A stretch of 64,000 nucleotides of DNA from Agromyces sp. LHK192 (lineage in GTDB: Bacteria > Actinomycetota > Actinomycetes > Actinomycetales > Microbacteriaceae). Positions within the stretch are counted from its first letter, which is position 1. The number at the start of each line of letters is the position of its first letter. Positions 18,601 through 26,713 of this stretch are shown piece by piece. The stretch covers positions 3,100,001 through 3,164,000 of the forward strand of contig NZ_CP034753.1 of assembly GCF_004006235.1 (NCBI RefSeq), written 5' to 3'. The notes beneath the pieces were generated by a model. It was not told the origin of the DNA. It saw nothing but the letters and a program-made list of their open reading frames with translations, and ran no database searches. Position numbers and translations under genes: made by a program.

Positions 18601-20038
18601 GCGTCACCGCGCCGCGCTGCCCGGCAGCGCGCATGCGGTTCTCGAGGGTGACCGACAGCTCGCGGATGCGCTCGCGGCGCGTGTCGTCGGTGTTGCCGAG
18701 CATCGCGGGGATCGAGCTGTCGAGCTGCACGTGCGGCAGCCACTGGGTCCAGCCCCACTCCTCGTCGGCCTCGGCGTCGCAGATCACGTAGAGCTCGGCG
18801 TCGCGCGGCGAGCGCAGCGTCGCGAACGACACCGTCATCGCGCGGGCGAGGCTGCGGACGGCGTCGGCGGGACCCGCGATGCCGACGACGCCCTTCCCGA
18901 GGTCCGCGGCGACCGGCTGCGGGGAGACGCCGACGGCGCCCTGCGTGCTCCGGTCCTTGCCGCCGCCCTCGAACCTGACGTCGAGGTCGACCTCGGTGAC
19001 GCCGACCCGCAGCGCGAGGGCGTCCGGATCGCCCTTGCGGCGTTCCCACAGCCGGGACAGCGGACGCAGCGCGATGTCGGCGATCACGACCGGATCGGGC
19101 ATCCGGTACCAGCCGTCGAGCCGCTGGAGCTTCGCGAGTTCGCGAATGCGCCGCTCGGCGGCCTTGACGTCCTCGATCCACTGCTTCTCGGTCTTGACGC
19201 CCTTCTTCTTCGCGAGCTTGCGATTGGTGAGGAAGGAGCCGACCACCATGATCGGGCTCGCGGCGGCCATGAGCAGCATGATCGGGCGCTGGAAGACGAC
19301 GGCCATGGTGACGCCGAGCACGACCGGGATGATCGCCGAGAGCCAGGGCATGGGCGACGCGTCCGGGTCCTCGGGCTTGTCGCCCGGCAGCGAGACGACG
19401 GGCTGCGACCGCGACGGCTGGATGCGCGACGGCCGGTTGAATCCCCGTGATCCGAGCGCGTCGCGGGTGAGGTCCGCGTCGGACCCCGGAGCGATGCCGA
19501 TCCGGAACATGCTGTTCCCGATCTGGAACAGGTCGGCGGGAACGAGGGTCGCCTGACCGTCGACGTCCTCGCCGTTGACCCGCACGACGGCGCCGGGGGC
19601 CACCGCGATCGAGGCGGTCAGCGGCGCCGGCCGGCCGTCTGCCGCGGGCGCGGCGGCGGCCGGGCGGAGGATCACGTGCCTGGCGGCGACCGCGGGGTCG
19701 GCGATCACGATGCTCTCGCCCTGCGCGCTGCCGATCGTGAAGTCGACGCCGCGGGCCAGCGGCACGGTCTCGCCGGCGAACGGCCCGCCGACGACCTCGA
19801 GCCTGAGCGTTCCCGGCTGGAGTTCCGTCGCGGTGCCGTCGGCGGGAACCAGGGCCCCGGAGAGCACCGTGGACTCGCCGAGCGGCGTGGACGCGTCGGC
19901 ATGCGGGTCGAGCACGCGCGGATCCACGCCGAGCGACTCGGCGACCTCGCCGACGGTGGTCGCCTCGTCGGTCTTCAGCAGCCACGACTGGGCGGCCCCC
20001 TGCGTGACGGGCTCTCCGAGCGTCAGGCGGACGGTCAT
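15698..20038 (-). CDS. EssC/EccC-like FtsK/SpoIIIE ATPase, T7SS motor
   Basis: 1446 residues. Energises export of WXG100 substrates at the membrane. Residues ~1-70 look ubiquitin-like and ~75-185 form an FHA domain. Two membrane helices lie near 225-270, then three ATPase modules. Module 1 has an intact Walker A (GTTGSGKS near 645) and Walker B (LMIVIDEF near 750). Module 2 (GGSLSGRTT near 981) and module 3 (SGDRRSGRSS near 1277) have Arg in place of the P-loop Lys, as often in EccC/EssC, where these act in substrate sensing. The fused FHA is EssC-like (T7SSb) rather than mycobacterial. ATG at 20038 is preferred over GTG 20047 because GGAGGT lies 7 nt before it. No EccB, EccD, EccE, mycosin, EssA or EssB gene is in the window. 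Confidence 0.93.
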   Translation of the reverse strand: MTVRLTLGEPVTQGAAQSWLLKTDEATTVGEVAESLGVDPRVLDPHADASTPLGESTVLSGALVPADGTATELQPGTLRLEVVGGPFAGETVPLARGVDFTIGSAQGESIVIADPAVAARHVILRPAAAAPAADGRPAPLTASIAVAPGAVVRVNGEDVDGQATLVPADLFQIGNSMFRIGIAPGSDADLTRDALGSRGFNRPSRIQPSRSQPVVSLPGDKPEDPDASPMPWLSAIIPVVLGVTMAVVFQRPIMLLMAAASPIMVVGSFLTNRKLAKKKGVKTEKQWIEDVKAAERRIRELAKLQRLDGWYRMPDPVVIADIALRPLSRLWERRKGDPDALALRVGVTEVDLDVRFEGGGKDRSTQGAVGVSPQPVAADLGKGVVGIAGPADAVRSLARAMTVSFATLRSPRDAELYVICDAEADEEWGWTQWLPHVQLDSSIPAMLGNTDDTRRERIRELSVTLENRMRAAGQRGAVTPSDILVVVDGARAYRMLPGMVPLLEHGAAHGIHVLALDSERARLPEEATSVVVLDPADPALGRLETDKDYYPTVLLDGVSLPVAQRIARSLCSVQHVSGVGDDAMLPTSVRMVDLLKIDLDDPSPIMQRWAKQPRNTFVVVGAGVDGEFAVDISRDGPHALVAGTTGSGKSEFLQALVVSLAMANRPDALNFVLVDYKGGSAFADCERLPHTVGMVTNLDARETERALASLDAELKRREVVLRDMAAKDVDAAWAKDAETAARRGLARLMIVIDEFAELRTELPDFIDGLVRIARVGRSLGVNLVLATQRPSGVVTAEMQSNINLRVALRVTDRGDSADVLGSGEAALISPSTPGRGFVRLGPSAPPVGFQTARVAGIRPGIQRAVKLLPPAAKIDWETVGFPVRYPPAGGGFEENRDHDDTDLRALVDVVTEATNRLGIAKNPSPWLLPLPAVLPLEKLAEWPLEPAELYLGLEDVPAEQSQRPLTWNVATGSHILFMGGSLSGRTTALRTLLAQAVQRFTPGDLHLYISDFGNGALLPFADAPQCGAVVTQLDGDRLPRLMQRMLEELAFRQGVLSNAGVGHINEQRAQADPTTALPYAVFAVDGWERLLSTMNPDQLVAFREQFMRVLREGPAVGVRVIMTGDRAISGDKVSSFIDEQYVLPMRDMNDYRAAGIMSKDVPLDLPPGRALWGATGSEAQLAVLVRDTSGEAQTTALRRIIEHIRDHFDQFPQLADLPQPFRVDPLPGYMALTAAYDLPLGEGGPEDGPVVAVGGDRLSKFTLDWPADGGFIVSGDRRSGRSSALASIVHQLTWRREPVVVVALRSSVLTDLAERAGIPVISTGDVLPPQLDEVLAPFEGRVTVVVDDVEQLKNAPIEHALTGIKHRAVFIVSADTESLSTLFGGPFIEAKKARRAFVLRPSAAMVGTQAVGAPIPKFMLGKGTAGGGVFTTPSGWMPARIPDIRQ

Positions 20039-20066
20039 GCTCCACACCTCCGTGCGTCGGTCCGGG

Positions 20067-21146
20067 TCATCCCCCGGCCAATCGATCGAGCGTACCGATC
20101 AACGGCACGAACACCCCCACGCGTCCGCCCTGATCGTCCACGGGAACCCGCGGCACGACCGCGGATGCGACCGCCTCACGGCCGGTCGTGCCCGCCGGCA
20201 CCAGTCCGGAGGTGGGCAGTCCGGCGTCCGCGCCGACGATCGTCACGGAGCCGGTCGCCTGTTCGCCGTCCGCCGACGCGACGCGGTACGCGAACTGGTC
20301 GACGGATGCCCCGGCGGGCGAGTATCGCGCGGTTCCGTCGGGTGCGCACACCACGGAGCCGTGCACCGCCGGCCCGCACGAGATCAGGGAGACGTCGTCG
20401 ACGCCGTCGTCGGCGAAGACCAGGTCGAGCAGCGACAGGTCGATCGGATCGGCACCGCCTGCGACGTAGACGCTCGTCGCGGTCAGCGCGCCGAGCGGCC
20501 GGTAGACGGTGAACTCGAGCTTCGACTCGGGCGAGCGACCGCCGAAGTCGTCGGACCAGCGCACGAGCACCTCCATCGTGCCGGCGTATCCGCTGCGGGG
20601 GCGGAGGACGAGGTGCGTCGCCGACGCGCCGACCGTGCCGGCCGAGGCGGGGGCGAGGTCGACGACGTCGACGGCGCCGCCCTCGGAGCAGACCGCGCAT
20701 TCGACGCCGAGGTCGCTGAACGGGATGAGCACCGTCGAGCCCGCGGCCACCGGCGTGGGGATCCGCCCGCCGTGCACGCTCGGGGGCTCGGGCGGGCCGA
20801 GGGTCACGGTGTACGGGAAGACCTCGGACGTGCGACCGTTCGACATCGGGACGGGGAGTAGCGCGGGCTCGGCGTCCGGATCGTACGACGCGGCGCGCAA
20901 CACGATGCGCTCCGGCGTGCACTCCACGACGAGCGGACTCGCGACGGTCACCGCACCGCAGTCGGTGATCTGCCATCCCTCGACGGGTTCGATCGTCGTC
21001 TGCTCGCCGTACGGGACCTCCACGGCCGTGGGTCCGACCGGTTCGGCGGCACCGGCGTCGGACGCCGCCGAGGGAAGCACCGCGGCGATCACGGCCACGA
21101 GGACGACGGCGGCCGCGCCGATGCCCCGCCACCTCGCTCCGAGCAC
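20067..21146 (-). CDS. Secreted or membrane-anchored Ig-like domain protein
   Basis: 359 residues. A signal peptide (positive residues then AAAVVLVAVIAAVLPSAASD near 11-30) precedes an all-beta extracellular region. Repeated strands and phrases such as SVHGGRIPTPVAAG and YSPAGASVDQFAYRVASADG look like cadherin/Ig-like tandem folds. Pairs of cysteines may form disulfides. It ends in a moderately hydrophobic tail (VGVFVPLIGTLDRLAGG). It lies 28 nt upstream of the EssC-like gene in the same direction, so it is probably part of the secretion apparatus on the outer face. Start GTG 21146 has a GAGGGAG site. Function unknown. Confidence 0.72.
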   Translation of the reverse strand: MLGARWRGIGAAAVVLVAVIAAVLPSAASDAGAAEPVGPTAVEVPYGEQTTIEPVEGWQITDCGAVTVASPLVVECTPERIVLRAASYDPDAEPALLPVPMSNGRTSEVFPYTVTLGPPEPPSVHGGRIPTPVAAGSTVLIPFSDLGVECAVCSEGGAVDVVDLAPASAGTVGASATHLVLRPRSGYAGTMEVLVRWSDDFGGRSPESKLEFTVYRPLGALTATSVYVAGGADPIDLSLLDLVFADDGVDDVSLISCGPAVHGSVVCAPDGTARYSPAGASVDQFAYRVASADGEQATGSVTIVGADAGLPTSGLVPAGTTGREAVASAVVPRVPVDDQGGRVGVFVPLIGTLDRLAGG

Positions 21147-21188
21147 GGCACTCCCTCATCGTCGCGCCGCAGGTCGATCCGGCGTTCG

Positions 21189-21204
21189 GGCTACCATGGT
21201 AGCC
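21189..21204. promoter_or_regulatory. Palindrome with two face-to-face -10 boxes
   Basis: The perfect 16-bp palindrome GGCTACCATGGTAGCC lies between the divergent genes starting at 21146 and 21254. It contains TACCAT on the plus strand (21192-21197) and TACCAT on the minus strand (21201-21196). The two -10 elements overlap, so polymerases could not occupy both at once. The palindrome could also be an operator. Confidence 0.6.
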
Positions 21205-21253
21205 GTTCGGCCGGCTCCGCCCGCGCCGCCGTCCTGAGCGACGAAGGGAAGAG

Positions 21254-21883
21254 ATGTCCGACGCTCCACGCCGCAGCGGTTCGCCGTCGGCCGTCGCGGC
21301 ACAGCGCGCCGCCGCGCCGGCCCCGGACCTCGCCGTGTCCGCCGCACCCCAGGCCGCCGCGCGCAGCACCTCGCTCGGCGTCGGGCCCGGTCAGCCCGCG
21401 CTCGGCGGTTCGGCGACGGCACGACCGCTCGGGACCGCCGGTTCGGTGCTGCCCGAGCTGGCGGCCGCTCCCGAACGCGAGCGACGCTGGTGGCGGCATC
21501 CGGCGTTCCTCGTCTCCACGATCCTCACCGTGCTCGCCCTCGCCGGTGCGGCGACCTGGTACGTCATCTCGATCGTGACCGACGACTCCGTGCGGGTGAG
21601 CGGCCTGTCGATCGGGGTCGAGGGCGGCAACGCCCACCTCGACTGGGACGGACCCGACGCCGCGTACAGCCTGTACGCGGTCCACGGCGACGGCGAGGCG
21701 GTCGACCTCACCCAGCTGGTCCGAGGAACCGACGCGTGGGTCATGTCGGCTGCCGGCCTCTACGACGACGACACCTGCTTCGTGGTGCGGCCGAGCAGCG
21801 TCGACGGCGAGGTCGCCGTGGACGCCGCCACGCTCGACGGGCAGCGGGCGCAGAGCGTCTGCGTCGCCGACGCGCAGTCATGA
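21254..21883 (+). CDS. Single-pass membrane protein, T7SS-linked
   Basis: 209 residues. A long Ala/Ser/Pro-rich cytoplasmic part (1-75) ends in a basic WWRHP stretch before one transmembrane helix (about 84-107). An extracellular domain of about 100 residues with a fibronectin-like strand pattern follows (GNAHLDWDGPDAAYSLYAVH) and has two Cys. No named family recognised. A GAAGGGA site precedes the ATG. Its stop overlaps the next gene's start by 4 nt, so the two are co-translated. Divergent from the EssC operon across the palindrome at 21189, which suggests shared control. Confidence 0.72.
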   Translation: MSDAPRRSGSPSAVAAQRAAAPAPDLAVSAAPQAAARSTSLGVGPGQPALGGSATARPLGTAGSVLPELAAAPERERRWWRHPAFLVSTILTVLALAGAATWYVISIVTDDSVRVSGLSIGVEGGNAHLDWDGPDAAYSLYAVHGDGEAVDLTQLVRGTDAWVMSAAGLYDDDTCFVVRPSSVDGEVAVDAATLDGQRAQSVCVADAQS

Positions 21884-22653
21884 CCCGCCCCTCCGCAGTC
21901 GCGGTCGCGGTGGCGATCGGCACGGTGGCGCTCTCCGTGTTGACGGGATGTACCGGCGACACGCCGGAACCTCCTCCCACGCCGACGGCCGTGGATCTCG
22001 AGCACCTGCCCGACGACCTCGCCGACTACGGCAACGGGCTCTGGCTCCTGACGGGCGCCGAGGCCGCCGACGAGGTCGTCGCAGCGGTCCGCGCGGCGGG
22101 CGCGGTCCGCTACTCGGGGCGGTTCACCGAGCTGACCGAGCCGGCACCCGACGTCGAGCCCGTGACCGGGCGGAGCCTCGGAGTCGACTTCGCGGGCACC
22201 CCGTCGGGCTACACGGCGACCCTCTTCACCGACGAGCTCCGTGCGGAGATCATCGCGGTCGACGGACTCACCTACCTTCGCGGCAACGACGCGTACGCCG
22301 CCCGGGCCGGCCTGCCCGAACTGGCCGCGGGGTACGTGTGCACGACCGGCGACGACGACCTGGTCGACGAGTGGGCCCCGCTCCTCAGGCCTGCCGACCT
22401 CGTCGGCTCCCTCCTGGGTGCCAGCGACTCGATCGCGGTCGGCGAGCCCCGAGGTGACGACGCGACCCTCGAGATCGTCGTCGGCGCCGGCGAGGCGCCG
22501 GCCGGCATCCTTCGCGTCCAGCGCTCGGGTCCACCGCTTCCCGCGACGTTCACCGCCGGCGATGCCAGCGGCGACGGAACCTTCACCTTTGAATCGTGGG
22601 GACAGCCGTTCGACGTCGCCGCGCCGACCGACGTCGTCCGGGACTGCGCCTAA
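21880..22653 (+). CDS. Putative lipoprotein, T7SS-linked
   Basis: 257 residues. A signal peptide with a lipobox LTGC (lipidated Cys24) is followed by a Pro/Thr linker and a soluble domain of about 215 residues (YSGRFTELTEPAPDVEPVTG, later LRADLVGSLLGAS). The arrangement resembles LppX/LprG-like or other actinobacterial surface lipoproteins, but identity is uncertain. It should sit on the outer face of the membrane. Its ATG overlaps the upstream stop (ATGA). It converges with the membrane protein at 22684 with 30 nt between stops. Partner function with the T7SS is inferred from position only. Confidence 0.72.
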   Translation: MTRPSAVAVAVAIGTVALSVLTGCTGDTPEPPPTPTAVDLEHLPDDLADYGNGLWLLTGAEAADEVVAAVRAAGAVRYSGRFTELTEPAPDVEPVTGRSLGVDFAGTPSGYTATLFTDELRAEIIAVDGLTYLRGNDAYAARAGLPELAAGYVCTTGDDDLVDEWAPLLRPADLVGSLLGASDSIAVGEPRGDDATLEIVVGAGEAPAGILRVQRSGPPLPATFTAGDASGDGTFTFESWGQPFDVAAPTDVVRDCA

Positions 22654-22683
22654 CCGCTGTGCGAATGGTTGACCCGCTCGCGA

Positions 22684-23904
22684 TCAGCGGATCGGTTGCG
22701 GGCCCGCGGCGAGCTTGCGCTCGTACTCCTCGTCGGCCTCGAGGTTGCGGGCGGCCACGGTGCGGCCGCGGGCCGCGAGCCAGCCGCCGAGCCAGATCGG
22801 GATCTCCCGGGCGATGATGAACGCGGTGATCGCCAGCGGGTCGAGCCATCGCTGGTTGATGAACTCGGTGGCCTGGTTGAGCGTCAGCGTCCAGGCCTGC
22901 ACGGTGAGCAGCGCCGCGCCGATGTACGAGAAGTAGACGAGCACGGCCACGAGCAGGCCGAACACCGCGTACGTCCACCATGGGCCGCGGTTCACGATCG
23001 CGGCGAGCAGGGCGAACCCGACGAAGAACGCGATGATGGGCACCCAGTAGATGGGCTGCGCGACGAAGGTCGCGAATGTCGAAGTGCCGTCGCCGCGACC
23101 GGCGCCGTACACCGTGATGAGCAGGTAGGCGATGCCCGCGTACAACGCGGCGAAGATCGCGGCACCGATGAGCGCCACGAGCACGCCGAAGCCGCGGTTG
23201 CCCTGGTGGCGGGGCGGCTCCGGGGCCTGGACGTAGACGGTCTGGGGCTGCACCGGCGCGACCGGTTCGGGCGCGAGCGTCGCCGCGCCCACCGCGGCGG
23301 CGCCCGCAGCAGGCGCGACGTAGGTCTCGCGTCTCACCGATTCAGCGGCGACCGGCTCGGGGAGCGGCTCGACGTCGGGCCGGGATGCCGCGCCTGCAGC
23401 GGTCGCCGCAGCCGTCGCCTCACCCGCCGACGGTTCGTGGCCCGCGTTCGCGCGCTGGACGGCCTCGTCAAGGCGCGCCTGCGAGTCGTCGTCCGCGACG
23501 GCGGGAGCGGCGGCAGGTGCAGCAGGTGCGGCAGGTGCAGGCTCGGGCTCGGCGAGCGGCTCGGGCCGGGTCACGGCCTCAGCGGCGGGCTCGGATGCCT
23601 CGGGCTCGGCCGGAGCCGTTGCGGCCACGGGCTCCGGGGCGGCCACGGGCTCCGGGGCGGGTTCGGGTTCGTCGAACGTCGTCGGTGCAGGCGCGGCATC
23701 CGGCTCGGCCGCCGGGGTTTCCGGTGCGACCTCGTCGCCCGCGGCGGGGGCATCCGATGCGGTATCCGATCCGGCGGGGTCCGACGGGGTGTCCTCGGTC
23801 CAGGCGTCCTCGGCGGCGGGATCCGCCGTCGGCGTCGTGTCGTCGGCCACCGGCCCCGTCTTCGCGGTGTCGCGTTCGGCGTCCTGGCCGTCGGTGCTCG
23901 TCAT
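22684..23904 (-). CDS. Membrane protein with long acidic Pro/Ala/Glu-rich N-terminus
   Basis: 406 residues. Residues 1-230 are low-complexity (Ala, Pro, Glu, Asp) and probably disordered. Then come about four to five membrane helices (near 235-265, 280-305, 310-340 and 365-385) and a short basic tail. No known family identified; this layout recurs in Microbacteriaceae in my experience. A GAAGGAG site lies 7 nt before the ATG, and TAGCAT at 23958-23953 may be the -10. It lies between the T7SS and pilus loci and shows no clear tie to either. Confidence 0.75.
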   Translation of the reverse strand: MTSTDGQDAERDTAKTGPVADDTTPTADPAAEDAWTEDTPSDPAGSDTASDAPAAGDEVAPETPAAEPDAAPAPTTFDEPEPAPEPVAAPEPVAATAPAEPEASEPAAEAVTRPEPLAEPEPAPAAPAAPAAAPAVADDDSQARLDEAVQRANAGHEPSAGEATAAATAAGAASRPDVEPLPEPVAAESVRRETYVAPAAGAAAVGAATLAPEPVAPVQPQTVYVQAPEPPRHQGNRGFGVLVALIGAAIFAALYAGIAYLLITVYGAGRGDGTSTFATFVAQPIYWVPIIAFFVGFALLAAIVNRGPWWTYAVFGLLVAVLVYFSYIGAALLTVQAWTLTLNQATEFINQRWLDPLAITAFIIAREIPIWLGGWLAARGRTVAARNLEADEEYERKLAAGPQPIR

Positions 23905-23968
23905 GATCGCGCTCCTTCTCGGGCGGCCCGTTCCGCCGCGGTGGCTAGCGGCATGCTAGCAACGCGAG

Positions 23969-23997
23969 GCGCCGCACCGCGCGAGGCGGTGCGGCGC
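23969..23997 (-). terminator. Hairpin after the pilMNO genes
   Basis: Perfect 12-bp stem GCGCCGCACCGC / GCGGTGCGGCGC with a 5-nt loop, beginning 17 nt after the pilO stop at 24014. Probable end of the long minus-strand pilus transcript. Confidence 0.65.
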
Positions 23998-24013
23998 TTC
24001 GTCGGGTGCGCGA

Positions 24014-24850
24014 TCAGTCGCCGGCGGCCGCGTCCGCCGCGAGATCCGCCTCGGTCGACGCCGTCGCCTCGGCGTCGACCAGGGAGTAGATGTAGCCGCC
24101 GATCCGCGCCCGGTACGCCGGCGCCTCGGGGGCGGCAGGTGCCGCAGCCTCGCCGTCGACGTCGCCGTCGCCTTCGGGGGCCGCGCCGCCCCCCGGCTGC
24201 ACGTTCGGGTCCGCGGCCTCGGCGCTCACCTCGAGGTCGTTCACGAGCATGAGCCGCTCACCGGTCTGCAGTGCGTGCACGAAGGCGAGGATGTTCGGGT
24301 AGTCGCCCTCCACCTCGATGCCGATCTGCAGGTACGCGAAGTTCGCGGGCGTGATCACGCTCGCCGCCGTGACGGATGCGGCATCCGTCGGGGCGGCATC
24401 CGTCGGCGCTGCGGGGTCCACGGGTGCGGCCGGGTCCGCGGGTGCGGCATCCGTCCCGGTCCCGGCCGCCGCGTCTGCTGAGCCGTCGGCGGGCGGCGCG
24501 ACGGTGAACGCGGCGGCGTCGCTGACGGTGATCCTGGTGATCCGCACGCCGGCCGCCCCCGCCGCGGCGTTCAGCTGGTCGATGTACGGCGGCACGGCGG
24601 TGCCGTCGGGAACCGACGCCGAGGCGACGGCCCACTCGGCCTCGAGCTCGGTGCGGTTCGAGGCATCCTCCTCGAGGGTCGCGAGGACCGCCCGCTCCCG
24701 CTCGTTCTGGGCCTCGACGGATGCCCGCTGCGCGTCGATCGAAGCGATCGACGCGAGCTGCGGGGCGACGCCGAGGAACCAGGCGATGAGGGCGACGACG
24801 ACCATCGCCGCGATCGATCCGATCACCCAGAGGCGATCACGTGCCTCCAT
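24014..24850 (-). CDS. pilO: Type IV pilus inner-membrane assembly protein PilO
   Basis: 278 residues. A single membrane helix (about 7-27, GSIAAMVVVALIAWFLGV) is followed by a coiled coil (about 30-70) and an extracytoplasmic ferredoxin-like domain. An unusually long Ala/Pro/Asp linker lies near 115-150. PilO dimerises with PilN and links the PilM ring to the pilus base. The start could be ATG 24850 (1 nt after pilN) or GTG 24859 (8-nt overlap); the ATG fits the AAGGA site better. Order pilM-pilN-pilO matches the conserved operon. The linker and the acidic tail (after ~230) are lineage-specific. Confidence 0.85.
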   Translation of the reverse strand: MEARDRLWVIGSIAAMVVVALIAWFLGVAPQLASIASIDAQRASVEAQNERERAVLATLEEDASNRTELEAEWAVASASVPDGTAVPPYIDQLNAAAGAAGVRITRITVSDAAAFTVAPPADGSADAAAGTGTDAAPADPAAPVDPAAPTDAAPTDAASVTAASVITPANFAYLQIGIEVEGDYPNILAFVHALQTGERLMLVNDLEVSAEAADPNVQPGGGAAPEGDGDVDGEAAAPAAPEAPAYRARIGGYIYSLVDAEATASTEADLAADAAAGD

Positions 24851-24851
24851 G

Positions 24852-25559
24852 TCACTCACCGTCCTTCTTGGTCGTGCTTGCCGGATCCGCACTCGCGGCC
24901 TCGTCGGATTGCTCGGGCGCGAAGCGGCCCGTGTAGACCTCCTCGCCGACGTGCATCGTGATGTCGACCTCCCAGGTGCCGTTCTCGTTCGCGACCGTCT
25001 CGCCCGGCAGGGCGTCGACGAATCCGGGCAGGGCGGCGAGGCCGTCGAGCCACCGCGGCACCTCGGGAAGGGTCGGGCTCGTGGCCGTGAAGGCGATCGT
25101 CGCGACCCGCGCACCCTGCAACGGCGCGGTCGACTGCGCATACGGCACGAGCGGCGTGGCCGAGTCGAGGTCGACCTGCGTGATCACGACGCCCTGCGGC
25201 AGCGTGGTCTGCACCTGCTCGAGGTAGGCCTTCCAGTCGATCTCGGTCTCGACCGCGAGCTGCTGCGCCGCCTGCACGCGGGTGACGTCGCCGCGCAGTT
25301 GCCGGACCTCGCCGTACTCGGCCTGCTGCTGGAGCAGTGCGGTCGTGCCCTGCTGCGCGAGTGCGAGCTGCAGGGCGGCGTTGAACTGGAGGGCGAACAC
25401 GCCGCCGACCGCGAGCACCGCGACGACGACCGTCGCGATCACGCCGAGCACCAGGCCGCGGCGCATCTTCTTCGACGCCCGTTCGGCCCGGATCTCGGCG
25501 GGCAGCAGGCTGGCCCGCGGTTCGCCGCCGACGACGACGCCGGCGTCCTGGGCGCTCAT
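24852..25559 (-). CDS. pilN: Type IV pilus assembly protein PilN
   Basis: 235 residues. The short cytoplasmic N-terminus contains SLLPAEIRAERASKK, the region that docks to PilM (the INLLP-like motif is SLLP here). It is followed by one membrane helix (about 35-58), a coiled coil (60-95) and a ferredoxin-like extracytoplasmic domain. Acts with PilO as the stalk connecting the cytoplasmic PilM ring to the pilus. The ATG overlaps the pilM stop by 4 nt (ATGA), indicating coupling. The C-terminal ~25 residues are acidic and probably disordered. Confidence 0.87.
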   Translation of the reverse strand: MSAQDAGVVVGGEPRASLLPAEIRAERASKKMRRGLVLGVIATVVVAVLAVGGVFALQFNAALQLALAQQGTTALLQQQAEYGEVRQLRGDVTRVQAAQQLAVETEIDWKAYLEQVQTTLPQGVVITQVDLDSATPLVPYAQSTAPLQGARVATIAFTATSPTLPEVPRWLDGLAALPGFVDALPGETVANENGTWEVDITMHVGEEVYTGRFAPEQSDEAASADPASTTKKDGE

Positions 25560-26614
25560 GCCGCGCTCCCGAGTGCGAGGCCGACCGCGACGGCCATGTG
25601 GCGGGGATCGCCCGCGAGCCCGGAATGCTCGAGGCGCCTGCCGAGCTTCACGCCGGCGAGCGGGTCGACGTGCTCGACGGGGAGCCGGGTCAGCTCGCCG
25701 AGCGCGGTCGCCAGCCCGCGCAGCTGCGCACCGCCGCCGGTCAGCAGCACGCGTGAGACCGGGTGGTCGGGGCGCGTGTTCTGGGCGTACGCGATCGTGT
25801 TGCGGATGCTCGTGAGCTGCTCGCGCACCACGGCCGAGATGACCTGCACCGCCTGTCGCCCGTCGGCGGTCTCGGCGTCTGCGGCCCGCAGGCCGAGCTC
25901 GCGCTTGAGCGACTCCGCCGTGGCCTGGTCGGCATCGAGTTCCTTGACGAGTTCCGAGGTGATCCGATGCCCGCCGGTGGGCACGACGCGCACGAACTGC
26001 ACGAGTCCGTCGCGCACGACCACGGTGGTCGTCGTCTCCGCGCCGATGTCGACCACGGCGACGGCGCCGGCGACCCCGGCGCGCGTCACGAGCGCCCGGG
26101 TCAGCGCGAACGGGATCAGGTCGACGTCGGTCGCCCGCAGCCCCGCGCCCTGCACCGCCCGCACGTTGCCGAGCACCGCCTCCTTGGGCGCGGCGATGAG
26201 GAGCCCGGTGACCGTCGGCCCCTGCTCGCCCGTGCCCTCGCCGGTCGGGTAGAAGTCGAGCACGGCGTCGGAGACCGCCATCGGCAGGATGTCGCGCGCC
26301 TCGAACTGCAACGAGTCGCGGATCTGCGCGAGGGGTGCCCGGCGCACGCTGAAGTCGCGGGCGAGCACGCGCTCGCCGCCGATGCCGAGGACGACGTCGC
26401 GGGTCGTGAACCCGCCTGTCGACCAGAGGCTCCTGACGGCGGCGGCGACCGTGTTCGGTTCGCGCACCTCGCCGCCGACGACGGCGCCCTCGGGCAGGAG
26501 CACCTCCGCATAGTGGGTCAGGACCGGCCTGCCCTTCCGCTTGCCGGGCTCGGCGACCTCGGCAGCGCGGATCGAGCCGTTGCCGATGTCGATGCCGGCG
26601 ACTGTTCGTGCCAT
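25556..26614 (-). CDS. pilM: Type IV pilus assembly ATPase-like protein PilM
   Basis: 352 residues, the usual length. Actin/FtsA-like fold: phosphate-1 motif GIDIGNGSIRAAEV at the N-terminus, phosphate-2 segment AVVDIGAETTTTVVV near 190, and adenosine motif VLLTGGGAQLRGL near 298. PilM forms a cytoplasmic ring that binds ATP and the PilN N-terminus and couples the motor to the membrane platform. ATG 26614 is the first Met with family homology. It starts a three-gene overlapping set pilM-pilN-pilO. The 99-nt gap to pilD holds a family-type repeat rather than a clear promoter. Confidence 0.92.
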   Translation of the reverse strand: MARTVAGIDIGNGSIRAAEVAEPGKRKGRPVLTHYAEVLLPEGAVVGGEVREPNTVAAAVRSLWSTGGFTTRDVVLGIGGERVLARDFSVRRAPLAQIRDSLQFEARDILPMAVSDAVLDFYPTGEGTGEQGPTVTGLLIAAPKEAVLGNVRAVQGAGLRATDVDLIPFALTRALVTRAGVAGAVAVVDIGAETTTTVVVRDGLVQFVRVVPTGGHRITSELVKELDADQATAESLKRELGLRAADAETADGRQAVQVISAVVREQLTSIRNTIAYAQNTRPDHPVSRVLLTGGGAQLRGLATALGELTRLPVEHVDPLAGVKLGRRLEHSGLAGDPRHMAVAVGLALGSAA

Positions 26615-26651
26615 CTCGGGTTCCTTACTCTTCGGGTCTGATGGGGTCGGG

Positions 26652-26708
26652 GGTCTCGATACGCTTCGCGACTCGACCACCGGATGTGATTCGCTTCTCG
26701 ACCACCGG
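26652..26708. repeat. Intergenic repeat, one full and one partial unit
   Basis: In the pilD-pilM gap, a unit beginning GGTCTCGATACGCTTCG and ending CGACTCGACCACCGG (26652-26683) is followed by a shorter copy CGCTTCTCGACCACCGG (26692-26708). I recall very similar dispersed elements in many Microbacteriaceae genomes. The two copies here are seen directly; genome-wide abundance is from memory. Confidence 0.6.
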
Positions 26709-26713
26709 CGCAC

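Noticed and set aside
15941..19450. 1169-codon plus-strand ORF opposite the EssC-like gene
   Set aside because: Antisense shadow of the ATPase; no ribosome-binding site, signal or domain, composition typical of a mirrored reading.
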